A DNA stretch of 64,000 nt from Gnetum montanum (Eukaryota > Streptophyta > Gnetopsida > Gnetales > Gnetaceae): positions 1,089,012 to 1,153,011 of the forward strand of contig MNCI01014495.1 of assembly GCA_015680685.1 (NCBI GenBank), given 5' to 3'. This document shows, piece by piece, positions 26,701 to 38,039 of this stretch. The notes below the pieces were generated by a model, which saw only the letters and a program-made list of their open reading frames with translations, had not been told where the DNA came from and did no database searches. The stretch's first letter is position 1, and every line of letters starts with the position of its first letter. A program made the position numbers and the translations under genes.

Positions 26701-29700
26701 TGCAGTTGCTTTAGCTTTAGTGATAAAGAAAAGCAATCACCTCTCCAATGCGAGGGCTCACAAAATTTAAGTCCTCATGCAACCCTTTTAATGGTGGATC
26801 ATACGAGTCAATGAACTGTACCAACCTGCACAAATTATGAAATTTTACAATAATCAGTTGTTAAGAATAAGATCCTCATAATGAGCATAAAATTTTTGAT
26901 GGCATTAGCTCAACCTCATTAATGCTACAGCAAATTTAAACCAGTAACACTTTGCAAACACTTGAACATGCTCACAAATAGTTCATTAAAGAAAGATTTT
27001 TAATCATTGTAATTCAGCACTTGAAACAAACAAAATGGAAAGTTAACAGGTTTGCAAACGACTGAAAGAACAATCCCAGATCAAACACTACTCAAAAACT
27101 TGTCCTTCAAGGCATATAAACAGGAGGGCTAATTTCGCCAACAAGGCAAACATGACATTGAAAGATATCCAATAATGCTTGTATTTATGATACCTGAAAA
27201 TAAAATTGCAAAATACTTCTTTTCGGTATCATATCAAGCCAATAGTGACAGCTTCCAGAAACAAATCTTCCACTCATCCAAACTAAAACTACACTTAAGA
27301 CCAAAACAAAAACAGATAATCAACTTCAGAACCACACAATAGACCAAGGTAATAAATCTTCAAACCATTGAATGAATCCCTTTTAGAATTCAATCCACCA
27401 CACATCCTGCATATCAAATGATCATGGACACATTCATCTTCAAATCTCTATTTTTTAGACACTCCAGAGTCTTCCATTTCTTTACTTGCTACTGAATCTA
27501 GCACCTCAAAAATGCTGAAGTTCCGTTACTAGGATTCTCAGATTTTGAAATGTAATTAATTTTCTCAGAAATTCCTTGAAATTCTCAAAACTGAACTACC
27601 ACTGGACGTTGTCTCATAAATTGTAACCTGCAATACGATTTTTTTTTTTTTTGAAACTAAGTCAAGATGCATTAACTCAATAAAAAATGTACGTACAGCA
27701 GCATAAAGCCCAGGCCGGAGCCTGCACACAAAACAGGAGAACAACCCCTGCCTTTCTCCTGCTCACCCCAAGTAAACAAAACCAGCCACAGGACCACAAC
27801 AGAGGCACCTCCCTCCCAAAACCCTAGCCAGAAGCCAAACCTAATCACTACCCCCCCCCCCCCCCCCCCCCCCCCCCCNCACTTGCCAAGCTGGCCCGTG
27901 TGACCCCATGCTCTATCCCCAACGCCTCCGCATGTGAGGTCTCCAATGGCATCATTCACTCCAGCACCGTTTGAACCTCCCACGTTGCACCCCAGTCCGC
28001 ATCCCCGTCTGTAACCGGTGATGCCCCCGACAGCACCCTCTGAAACCCTTGTAATTCACAACTCTCCCATCACTTCCTATGTGCTTCCACCATCTGTGTG
28101 TACTTTGCGCTATGTCTTTCAAACAGATCCTCCATCAGCTGCAGGTCTCTCACCTGTTGGATATCTGCCTCCGTTTGAACTGCCGCCCACATCTCCTCCC
28201 ACTGAGACTGCCACACCATCCTCTTCTCCCTCCTCGCCTGCTCCACCGTGCACTAACACACCTCTTCCATCCTTTCCTGGAAAACCGCCAAAAGGGTATT
28301 AGGAGACTGCCGCATGCCTATCGAAACCCCATGCCCCTCAGTCCGCATGTTGCTGCTGGACACTGCATCCCCTCCTGCTGTCCCCCATGCTATATAACTA
28401 CCTTGTTTCTATTTTTTAAGCAATCACTTAAGTCATTACTGTCAAAATACATCTATTAAATGCTCATTCATTCCTGCACCCCTGCCCCAGCCTTCCCAAA
28501 AAAACAATAACAAAAAAAATTTAATGTGTATTGGCATCCTTGTTTCTAAGCCTTCCCAATGCCATCATGCATGTTACTGCCCAGGAGTGGACTTTAGACA
28601 TATATAAGGCAAAAAAATATGGTTACAAACTGATGCTGTGGTCTAAAATCTAAAATCTTTCATCTGGAACAGTACCATTCTAATTACTGCATCACTGTGG
28701 CCCAAAATGTTGTAAGAAAACAATTGAATACCACCTCATGACCTGCAAGGTTGTCATAAGTTCAATGACAATCATTGTTGTAAAGATTTTGAGTTCTCTT
28801 TCCCAAATTAATAAAACTTTTAAAAATATTTTGTTATTAATGAAAAATAAGATTTGGAGTGCAGCCAGAATTGGATTAGGATATCAGAGATCTACTAAGA
28901 GATATCACCAATGTTCCATAGCATAAGCTTTCAAAAGCACACTAGTGATAATACTTGAAATAAAATAATTAATCATACCAAGGTAGAAGTCCTTGGAAAT
29001 ACAAATTTTAATGGTGTAAAATTTAAAAACATGGGAAGTCAAATTTCATCTGACATTTGCTAACGCACATAAGGTCGATTACCAAGTTTGGTTCTTTTTG
29101 AGCTTTGCGTCATATCATGTAATATCCCCACATTTATTGCATAATGGGTAGAGAGTCCATTCCAAATGTTAAATAGGGATCACTGTGTTGTTCTATTGTA
29201 TCTCATCTGTTTGTACTATTGCATTGTGCTTTGGTATTGTAGTGTGTGTGTGATGCATTGTGAGTTATGTTGTGTTGTCACACTATGTTCTTGCATTGTA
29301 TTCTGTACTTGTTGTACCCCACTGATGTTGCACTAGATGATCTAATTTATGCATCGCTTTTCAGTTATCTCGATTGCATTTTACAACCATATGTCTCTAT
29401 TGTTTTCTTTCATGTTACTTCCGAGAATTCACATCTTAAAGGACAGCATAGTATCAGAGCATTTTAGCCACAACCGAAGCTTGCAACGTGTGAAGAGATA
29501 GGCGAGAATCAGTCAATGCAACAGCATGCGGTGATCACAGCAACAGTGCGCTGAATACAACAACAATGCACTTGGGCATGTGGTCATTTACACTGGTCCA
29601 TGGTGAACACAACAACAATGTGCTAGGACATGTGGCCATTTGCAATAGCCCATAGTGAACACAACGACATCACACAAGGGCACGTATCATTTGCAATAAC

Positions 29701-32700
29701 ACATAGTAAACGTGATGGTAATGCAAAGGCATGCAGTCATCCACACTAGTTAACAGTGATGTTCATGGACTTGCACAATGCAAAGATGACCATCAATGAA
29801 ATGCATAGATCAACACAGGCAACATGCACAAAGGTTGTAGATATGCAACTACAAATATGCATAAGTTGCAGTTGGTGCATATAAGAGATTGCAAGGGCAA
29901 CAAAGGCCATGCACAAGTACCGACAAAGGTAACAAAGGCAGCAATAAGGCTACAATTTGTCCAAAACTTCAAAAACCTGCTCATTGGTGACTATGTAGGT
30001 TGTGAAAACCTAAAAGGGCATGACTAAAATAGTTTAGATCTCACACTGCTTTTCTTACCCTAAAGGGAGTGTTTTTCCAGCACTGACCATGAACTCCGAA
30101 AACCCACAAGGATGGACTCCATTAGATCTAAGGCATCCATGCTAGCAGAAATATTGTGAGCAAAAGCTCTAAGTGGTAAGAGTGGACTACAATGATCGTC
30201 CCTCCTCACTTCTGACATAGAAGTGTGTTCTGAGAGCACACTACTCTTCAAATTCTAACTGTGGACAAGAGATCAGCCATCATGTGAATTAACTTCAAGA
30301 ACAATGTTGGAGCAGTCCTTGAAGGAGCGTCAAACTAGGAAGAATGGCACAACTGACTCACAAAGTAGATCAAATGTTTAGAGGGCATATTCAAAAAAAA
30401 ACTAACCATAATGTACCTCCATTGGCTGCATATGGATCAGACAAAACACAAGTAGGTGAGTGGGATGTTGTCTCAGATAAATGTCATCACAAGATAGTGC
30501 AAAACTGCATGGGACATTGTGGATACATTTAACAGGGGCTTCAGTAGATATGGAGTTAATTTACCTATTGAATAGAATGAACAAACCACAAGGAGATCCT
30601 TAATAAAGACTATAAGCAACAATGAATTGTTTGGGCATTTCTCATCAAAAGTACTCAGGATGTCCCTGCCTCCAATCTAGTCATCACCACTTGTCAACAA
30701 ATGGCAAGCCAAAAGGTGTGAGCTTTGAAACCTCACTACTGTTTCAATAGATATCAACAAACAATATGATGCTTGCACCTGGGGAAGCATGGAAGAAGAT
30801 CCCTTGGGTGATGAGGCAAACTACATCACAGTAGTAACAGGAAACAAGATCTGAAGGCTAAGGGCAAGCAGAAGCAAACCCAAAATGGCCAAAAAAATGA
30901 AAGCCAAGCAAACCTCCAAGAAGAAGAAGAAGGAAAAGCATCACTTGTAAAAGTGTGGCAAGAAGGGCCACTATGTAATGAAGGGTAAAAATCCATATGA
31001 TCATATCAAGATGAAAGATCAGGCAAATCAGGTAGAAGATACTGGGTAGAAGTCTAATTCCAATGACTGTGAGCAAATCTCTGCAGCACTTGTGCATATA
31101 GCTGATAGAAGATGGTCAAGACCTTCTCAATCTAGCATTTGTGAACAAGCTGGTCTGGTTAGTGACTGAGCTGATATCCTTGGCTGTGCAAAGACTGCCA
31201 CAACATGTTAAGCTAATTGTTGGATACTTGACATGGAAGCAACTCAGCACATGACTTCCAGAAAAGACTTATTCTACAAATTAAACAAGAAGTATCGTGG
31301 ATTTGTCTGGATAGAAGACACGCACCTGTTTTCATTAAGTATGCTGGTCAGAAAAGGTTTCAATATCTTTAAGTACATTAGGATGGCAGACAAAAACCCT
31401 CCAAACTTATAGGGCATGTTAACCCACATAAGGTAGCTAACGAAGTTTAGTTGTTTTTGTTTTTGAGTTTTGCATATCATGTAATATCCCACATGTATCG
31501 TGTGATGGGTAAAGGGTACTTTCCAAACATTAAATACAGGTGGTGTTGTACTATTGTAACAAGACTGTTTTCTATCCTTGTAAAAAAGTTCAGTGTATAA
31601 AATTTAAAACAACAATTTGATAATTATATATTTTATCAAGTTAGTGCTGTATATCACTTAAGTAAATTACACAAATCCCCAATATGCCTATCAACTAAGT
31701 TCTGACATGATGCCACTCCTAACTTTCTAAGAACGGAGTATGCAACAATTAGATGATTTGATCTCAAGCCATAGAACACTGTACATTGTAACTTACCGAT
31801 GATAAAATTCGTAGTCTCTACCACTTTTAAGTATGGTATACAAAAGGTTATATATCTGTACAATCATTTTCCTTGGAACCTGGGAAGAAAATAAGTAGCA
31901 GCTGACTGTTAGCATTCATAAAATTAAGAAACTAAAGATAAAAGAGAACAGCATACATGAAAAGATTCTAAAAACTCTTAAAGAATAAAAATCTGTAGAC
32001 ATCATAACATACACAGTAGCTAAAATGATTCGTAAATGTTATCTCTTTAAAATATATTTGATACAGAAATTACAGATTGTTACATCAGAAGCTAACCTTG
32101 TTGGAGAACAGATTGACCCGTACAAATGCACAGAAAAGATCCATAAATGCATTGAGAATGAGAGAATTCTGGTGAGGCTGCATGCCATAAACACATCAAA
32201 TCATATGAGAGGACATTTGAAATTAGATCATTATCCAAATTGGTTTGTCACATGAGAGCAAGTATCGTCAATTCAACAGAAAATATCTTGGAAAACAGTG
32301 TCTGCCAACAGAAATGAGCATATTGTTCAAGTACAAATAAATAAAATGTATTTAAAATGTTCTGCTTACCAGAAGCGTTATGACAGTGCTACTCAGATCC
32401 AATATAAGCCTTAAAGATTGTTCTCGAAATGTCATCAGGTCCAGAAGTAGCTGACAAGAATCAAGCATGAATTTTTTTAACAATAATTAAATTGGTTGCA
32501 AAATAAATCTGCTGATTAAAAAATATCGTAACTTTCATGTCACATTAATCTTAGAGATGGCTTTGTCACTGAAAGGTTGGGATTCATACATCAGTGTGGC
32601 ATTACAGCCTGCCTGTAAAGCTATGAAGTAGCCAAGTTAACATCTAAAGAAAGCCGCTTTGTTCCCAATAGTGTCCCTCTCATATTTTATTAATTTTATA

Positions 32701-35700
32701 TTAAAATTCTTGTCAATCGTATTCCACTACAATATTCCGTATTGTTTGACTTCTAAATAAAAAAGGTTCGATACCCTTCTTCCACTAATTTTGTTCGTTA
32801 ATATAAAACAGACTCCAAGAATGTCACCTACAGTGACTACTCTTATTTCCTGTAATTTCTATTCAAGAAAAAATGTAGCATGTTGCTAAACTTATAAAGA
32901 TGTTTAGATAGGACGTAACTCATTGTGCTGACTTTTTAGGAATAATTCATTGCACCAAAAACAAACCAGTAACAAGCAACTAGAAGTGAATGATATAAAC
33001 AATATAAGGTATGTGACCTTCATCACATGATTGGTAGACAATAAAAAGAACATTTTATTAATAAAAAATTTTGAGGAAAAATAATGCAAATGTCTTAAAT
33101 TTCCTTAAAATGAAGAGGGAGTATACCCCAAATGGTCAGCTGTTCAAGAAGGAAATCATTTACACCTTCTGCATCAGAACCATATGCCTACAAGAAAAAG
33201 CAAGCTTCCACAAGGATGGACCTCCATCCATCATGAAATGTCGCACAAAAATTCATTATTCTTTATTTTACTCTTAATACTCAATATAAATAGCTCTGAC
33301 GATTGTATTTCCATCTATTAGTTGACCTTTGGTTCAACAGATTTAACAGCTATGACGTTTAATGACCCTGTTTTCATTTACCAACACTTTAAATTTTATC
33401 AAAATAAAATGTTCATGTAAATCAAGTGTTTATCTAAATCTTTAAATCCCTTTTTCAATTTCAGTCAAGATGAAGGTAATAGTGATGTAGCTCTAAATGG
33501 AATAGGAGCCAAAAGTCATACAAATCAAAGAGGCACCTCTTGGTCATCCTTCACATTTTGAGGATACATGTGGTAAAATTTTTGACTTTGATAACAAAAG
33601 CTCATCTAATAGACGAAGCACTTAACTTAACTGTACACACACATTTTGAATAAAAGAACATGCCTGCAACCATCATTATTCTGAGATCCAATACCATAGT
33701 GGCACAAGATTTTTCAGAATTAAAAGAAGCCATCATTAGAAAAGGAAACCATTCTATTAGAGTAGATAAAAATGGGTTCTTTGTACTATCCCTAGCTTGC
33801 ACAATTTTTATTTGCAAGATGTTTTGAATAATACTAGATTTATCATCATTTGCAATTGATTTGTCGAGGATTAGAGATAGAATAAATAGCATTACAGTTT
33901 TGTGATGCAGCGGATAACAGCTAGTTTTAGGAAGAAAACGGCTAGTCACAAGAGAAAAAAAACTAAAAATTAATTTTAATGACATATTTTTCTGTTGTTC
34001 TGTAGTTAATTTAGTTCACATTCATTTGGTGTTAATGTTCTGCCTTGTCTATTCTACTCTACCTTGTAATGTAATGGTGGGAATTAAACAAGCGCAGAAA
34101 TATACAACGGTCTCATGCTTCAAACATAACAATTACTACTATTATTTTAGAATGTTCAAAATTCATGGTAAGTAGTTTGATCAGTTGAGAATGTTCAAAG
34201 GTCTTCGATTCAAAACTAAATTAAATACTTTGCTTTAAAAAGACCTCATTTTGTTGTGACAAGGCTAAGATCATGATGACTTTGATTAAAAACAAAATTT
34301 TGATAACATATGCCATCAAGGAATACAGTACTATAAACACTCTCAGTCTATATAGATACAATTGAATGATTGCTTTAATATTCAATATTTTAATTGTCTT
34401 CATAAAAAAATCAGAAGTACAACCATAGTGACCCATATTCACATTTTGAATTGTCGTTGATAGCAAAAATCAATTTGTTCCAGAAATTAACAGACTAACA
34501 ATTTCCAAATATTCATGTCTTTTAAAAGGTCTAAAAAAACATGCACAACAAAAGCAACGGCCATATTTGCTTTTCTCGTATTATACAATAACAGGGACAA
34601 ATAGAAAGATTTACTTTAATATAACAAGGCCAGGAGAAAAAATTGCTATAGAAAGAGTATAAATTTTAACCTGCTATACTCAGATTCAATAAAATTCATC
34701 ATCTCTCAATCAATTATTTAAAAAAAACTACTGGACGTAGAACTATTCTGTGATTGAAATCCAGCAACTTTTTCAGCCACCAGGAAAATGGTGACAACTT
34801 TTTAAAAAATATAGGTAACTTTTGGGCCATTAAATTTCAACATTCTGATGATATTTTGCAAACTTAGAAATTTAAAAAAACACAAACAAACTCTTGAACA
34901 ATGATAAGAAACAACATTTGCATCTAATTCAGCCTGTATAAAATCATGATAGCAAAAACTAAATTTGCAATTGATTTTCCACCTTATTATCAAATTTCCC
35001 TGCTGCATTATAAAAGGCACAAGGACTTTCTGCCCCTACACTCCTATTATTAATAGTTTAGCACTCACTGCCAAGTTAATCTTTTTACAAAATGTGGTTC
35101 TAATATGTTCTTTTCCCCCATAACACTCAAAATCAAATAATGAATTTTTGTTATTTCATGCCATCATTTTTAAGTGCAAGATGTAAGAATGTTTGATGTT
35201 GATGCTACTCTGTATTTTACAAGTTTTCTTTTTAAAAAGAAACCACTCAGTGAACTTGTTCAGTATAATGGGTTACTATTTTGACAATTTAGGTATTTGA
35301 GGCCTATGAAACAGATCGTATAATGGGTTGTCAACATAAAGGATTCTATAAATTTAGAAAGTTCACTGAAAATGACCAGCAGTTAACCCATTGCATCCAA
35401 TAGTATACGAGCCTTTTCTTTTGATGTTATTGTGATTGTCCAGAAATATGCAAACTTCGAGGGACAAAAGATTTTGCAAGGTAATGATGTGTTCTTTATT
35501 CATATAAAGTAATGAACTATATGTAATTCTTGAATATGCGTATTTTTATTATTGCTGATATATACCATCATTTCATTTACACTAACTAGGTCATTAATTT
35601 TTATCTTCAAATATCTTAGGTGTTTCAAGAAAATTTTTTACAGTTCTGACTGAAATGCATGATGAAAATATGAATATTTTTCTGGCTTTTTGGTGGACAA

Positions 35701-36501
35701 ATTTTCCATGACTTTTTCATTTATAAAGTTGTTAAAAGACTTTTTCCTAGGTTTTCAGAAAAGATGCTTTTCTGACACTTTAATCATTGGAACTATTACA
35801 GTGATCCAACAGATTTCATAAATCATTCAAAAGTAACAATCTAACCACAACAATGCCAAACTTTACCTAACCAATAAATCAGATGAAATTATTTAGAGAA
35901 GGAGAAATACCATAAGCCATGGCTCCAAGTTTTCCAAATATGCCTCTGCATTCTCATATAAATCATCAAATCCAAGCTTGTCAACCTAGAACATGTTGAT
36001 GGATTAGCCGAAGTAGACCGCTAAAAGGCAAGCTTTTGCAATAAGGATGAAAATAAATCTTACCTTATCTAGCTGCAATTTCAAAGGGTTTTCTGGAAAT
36101 TTTTTTGTAATATGCATGCACAACTTAGGATGGTTAGGTATTACACCAGCTTTCCAAAAAGATTCAGAGTATTGGTAGACAAAAGGTTCTGGACAATCTA
36201 ATTTCTGATAAAGCCTGTACATTTTTGCCATCAATCCTTCAGCCACCTCAACAAGTTGAAACACCCATTGCATGTGTCGGTTCTTCTGAAAATTTCTGGT
36301 ACTGAAAGATGATGAAGAAGGTGCATGCCTCCATTGAGATGAGGTAGATGGCGAAACATCCGAATTTGAAGGTTCTGACCATCTAGAAGTGTTATCCCAA
36401 TCTCTTGATTTTACTGATGTTTCTGGAGATGCATCCTGATGCATATGCATCTGTCGTGATTTTCCCAAGAACTGGTGACTCCTTGAACTTTCCAGGGACA
36501 T
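16048..36501 (-). CDS. NAP1: NAP1 (NCK-associated protein 1 / GNARLED), SCAR/WAVE complex subunit
   Basis: Exons in transcript order: 36064-36501, 35911-35985, 32370-32450, 32097-32177, 31797-31879, 26741-26825, 26444-26569, 26204-26311, 25155-25199, 24927-25069, 24702-24834, 22675-22785, 22263-22341, 20919-21112, 19958-20103, 19541-19622, 19303-19413, 18724-18849, 18486-18625, 18307-18403, 16970-17952, 16611-16841, 16048-16528. All junctions are GT-AG and keep phase, giving 1392 residues (plant NAP1 is about 1400). Family landmarks include MQWVFQLVEVAEGLMAKMYR, FLSPFHPRYPDILTNSAHPM, LLKQEIGRMVLFFTDQPSLL, FRNTMFGPEGRPQHCCAWL, DLTQGIREVLITEAFSGSVH and the C-terminal SGPVSYK. NAP1 pairs with SRA1/PIR in the cytosolic WAVE complex that activates ARP2/3 for trichome and pavement-cell shape. 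The ATG at 36501 follows an in-frame TAA at 36526-36528. The Ser-rich N- and C-terminal ends are the least conserved parts. Confidence 0.96.
23167..23305. repeat. Imperfect tandem repeat in NAP1 intron 11
   Basis: Two neighbouring segments, about 23167-23228 and 23238-23305, share TTTAATCATTAGA, a C-rich CC-CTTA segment and GGGATGAGCA/AGGATGAGCA, followed by a CATG. They look like a small local duplication or two scraps of the same unidentified repeat. The rest of intron 11 (22786-24701) is AT-rich with no gene. Confidence 0.6.
23719..23752. repeat. Compound microsatellite (TC)11(AC)6
   Basis: Eleven TC units are followed directly by six AC units inside NAP1 intron 11. It is likely to vary in length between individuals. 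Confidence 0.95.
27639..28400 (-). mobile_element. GC-rich retroposed fragment with 3' poly(A), probably LINE-derived
   Basis: On the minus strand the block ends with ATTGAGTTAATGCATC, then a 14-A tail (T-run 27639-27652), the form of a reverse-transcribed 3' end. Base composition is far more GC-rich than the intron around it. A minus-strand frame in about 28110-28230 reads as a charged helical segment (for example VEQARREKRMVWQSQWEEM), and an FMLLYVHFLLS-type end precedes the tail. I cannot assign it to a named family, and no flanking target duplication was found. A C-run with one undetermined base interrupts it. Confidence 0.5.
27851..27880. repeat. Poly-C run containing an undetermined base
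   Basis: Thirty positions are all C except for one N at 27879. A run like this is hard to sequence and assemble, so its length and the sequence beside it should be treated as uncertain. Confidence 0.95.
29058..29448 (+). repeat. Left LTR of the copia remnant
   Basis: It begins TGCTAAC and ends GACAGCA directly before the PBS. Shared blocks with the right copy include CACATAAGGT, ATATCATGTAATATCCC, TGATGGGTA/TAATGGGTA and TTGTTCTATTGTA/TTGTACTATTGTA. The two copies have diverged widely, which points to an old insertion. Confidence 0.65.
31417..31570 (+). repeat. Right LTR of the copia remnant (recognisable part)
   Basis: It begins TGTTAAC. Similarity to the left LTR can be followed for about 150 bases and then fades, so the right end is uncertain and probably truncated. 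Confidence 0.6.
32451..35910 (-). other. NAP1 intron 2 (about 3.5 kb)
   Basis: AT-rich sequence between the exons ending EPWLM and starting LLLDLMTFRE. I see no gene, LTR or other structure in it; the open frames are short and without recognisable content. Confidence 0.7.
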
Positions 36502-36502
36502 C

Positions 36503-36553
36503 TCAAATTTCCAAATTAAAGACACTTAAACATAAATGTGGACAGAAAACCAT
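36503..36553 (-). promoter_or_regulatory. Upstream ORF ending one base before the NAP1 start
   Basis: If the 5' exon starts after the acceptor at 36557-36558, the leader carries ATG at 36553, 16 codons and TGA at 36505-36503. One base then separates it from the NAP1 ATG (36501). A second short uORF overlaps it in another frame (ATGTTTAAG..., five codons then TAA). Such an arrangement usually lowers main-frame translation or makes it depend on reinitiation. Confidence 0.55.
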
Positions 36554-36556
36554 TAT

Positions 36557-37761
36557 CTGCAAGTCAACACAAACATAAATAGAATATCAGTTTAGACATC
36601 ACCAAAATTACACCAGATTTCAGAAACAATTAATCTTCACAAAGGTGATGATTAAAAAGGTTTGCTATTGCATGCATATGGAATGTTTCAAAGTTCACAA
36701 ATGTATTTCCAATTTTGTATATAATTTGAGATTCTATATTATGTATTTAATTTCAAAGTCAAACATTTTTCATTTCGTCTCTTTTTGTAACAAACTTAAA
36801 AGGATGACTAGTTACGAATTGAATCTTAAGATTATCTTCAACTGAGTTAACTTAAATTTGCAAGCTGTATTTTATAGCTGGGTAGCTAATATCGCAAAAA
36901 AACCACTCGGCAAAATCAGAATAGCAGTATAACTTAGCACGAGTGGAAACGTGTATCGCACAATCAAGTTGTTAACAGGTTTATTACCAGCAATTGGAAA
37001 ACATAAATATGTTGTTCATTCCTTCGTTTGTATTTTTATTGTGACTGCACATGAGTTTAGTTTGCAAGAACATAAGCACGAATTAGACAAAATATTCATC
37101 AAATGTATTGCTGGCTGTTCGACTGTTTCTATAGATATTGGCTGGACTGGAAACACACAGATTCTGAAATAGTGTTCATTAATGTTAAATTAATAAAGGG
37201 AACAATGTCGACCAAAACCATCAGCACGTAGTTTCCAGGGAAACATAATAAACTGTCATTACCTTGTAAAGCGTTATAACACATCCCAAAAATGTACCAA
37301 AAGCCTCAAAAAGTCAGAATAACCCCGTAAGCATTTGAATTACCCCAAATGCACAAAGTATGATCCTGTAGACACCTACAATGTCAAAATATAGCCAAAA
37401 AAACTGCCAAAATCGACTCGAATTCTCATCCTTTACTCAATTCGCGGAGCGCTTCGAAGTCCGTCCAATTACAAAAACTACGCTTGTGATCCGACCGGCA
37501 TAAACATCATATTTCGATTTCAACAAGGCCCATATCAGCGAAAGAGAGACAAATATGACTATGAACGCCTAATCCGCCACGTATAACTGAAAAGCATGAA
37601 AAAATGACAGAATAACATTACATACAAGCATAAGAGCAACAAAATTCATGTGAAAACTCCAAAATCGAGCAAAAACATCAGCAGACAACTGAAATCAAGC
37701 GAAACGAACGACACTGCATCCGCATTACAACAAATCCGCGAAACAACAGCATCCTACATAC
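36557..37761 (-). other. Probable intron in the NAP1 5' UTR
   Basis: A donor reads ATTCAG|GTATGT at 37762/37761 and an acceptor TTGCAG| lies at 36558-36557 on the minus strand. The 1.2-kb interval is AT-rich at its 3' end and shows no gene. Introns in 5' UTRs are common in plant housekeeping genes. The splice is inferred from the signals and position. Confidence 0.55.
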
Positions 37762-38005
37762 CTGAATAGACGAAACGCGGCCGGCAGAGAGACTCGGATC
37801 ACAGAACGCGCAGAAACGCGATCCCGGAACATGAGATGCTTTGCAAGGCAAAATTATTTCACGGACGCTGGAGTAGCTAGGGCCTCCACATGGCGCGTAA
37901 ATGCGAGCACAAATCTGGCAAATCCAATAAATGCAGAACAGGAGGACAGGAGCGACTGTTTTATCGGTGAGACGAAATCGAGTGCACAACGAGAAAAGAT
38001 AACAG
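37762..38005 (-). other. Probable non-coding first exon of NAP1
   Basis: A GC-richer block lies just downstream of a TATA box and ends in a good splice donor. It contains further upstream ATGs: one at 37832 opens a 24-codon uORF whose stop would be made across the splice junction to 36556, and another near 37888 encodes only four codons. The transcription start is estimated from the TATA position. Confidence 0.5.
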
Positions 38006-38030
38006 CGGATGGGCGTTAAAGCGAAAGCAG

Positions 38031-38039
38031 ATTTATATA
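38031..38039 (-). promoter_or_regulatory. TATA box of NAP1
   Basis: TATATAAAT on the minus strand lies about 270 bases upstream of the inferred 5'-UTR splice donor. A start about 25-30 bases downstream would fall near 38005. Assignment to NAP1 is by position and strand. Confidence 0.5.

Larger units (their letters stand above)
29058..31570 (+). mobile_element. Degenerate Ty1/copia element in NAP1 intron 5
   Basis: It lies antisense to NAP1. The left LTR is about 29058-29448 (TG...CA) and is followed directly by a primer-binding-site-like TAGTATCAGAGC (29449-29460), one change from the initiator-tRNA-Met type. A related LTR start recurs at 31417, where TGTTAACCCACATAAGG matches TGCTAACGCACATAAGG. 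Between them are a gag scrap with a broken zinc knuckle (KCGKKGHYVM, about 30955-30985) and a protease start (CWILDMEATQHMTSRKDLFY, about 31217-31276), where the catalytic D-S-G is now D-M-E. Integrase, RT and RNase H are absent, so about half of a normal copia interior has been deleted. Confidence 0.75.
26826..31796 (-). other. NAP1 intron 5 (about 5 kb), retroelement-filled
   Basis: This intron separates the exon ending EFYHR (31797-31879) from the exon starting LVQFIDSYDPP (26741-26825). It contains a GC-rich retroelement scrap (27639-28400) and a degenerate copia element (29058-31570). The remaining sequence is AT-rich and unassigned. The flanking exons still join in phase, so the insertions have not broken the coding sequence. 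Confidence 0.85.

Noticed and set aside
28018-28459. Proline-rich plus-strand frames of 94 and 126 codons
   Set aside because: They come from C-rich composition; the minus strand carries the poly(A)-tailed retroposed fragment.
29820-30030. 67-codon open frame in the copia gag region as a separate gene
   Set aside because: It lies between a copia PBS and a broken zinc knuckle, so it is a scrap of the element's gag region.
37678-37989. 103-codon minus-strand frame in the NAP1 leader
   Set aside because: It begins with TTG rather than ATG and continues across the inferred splice donor; only the shorter ATG-started uORFs are supported.
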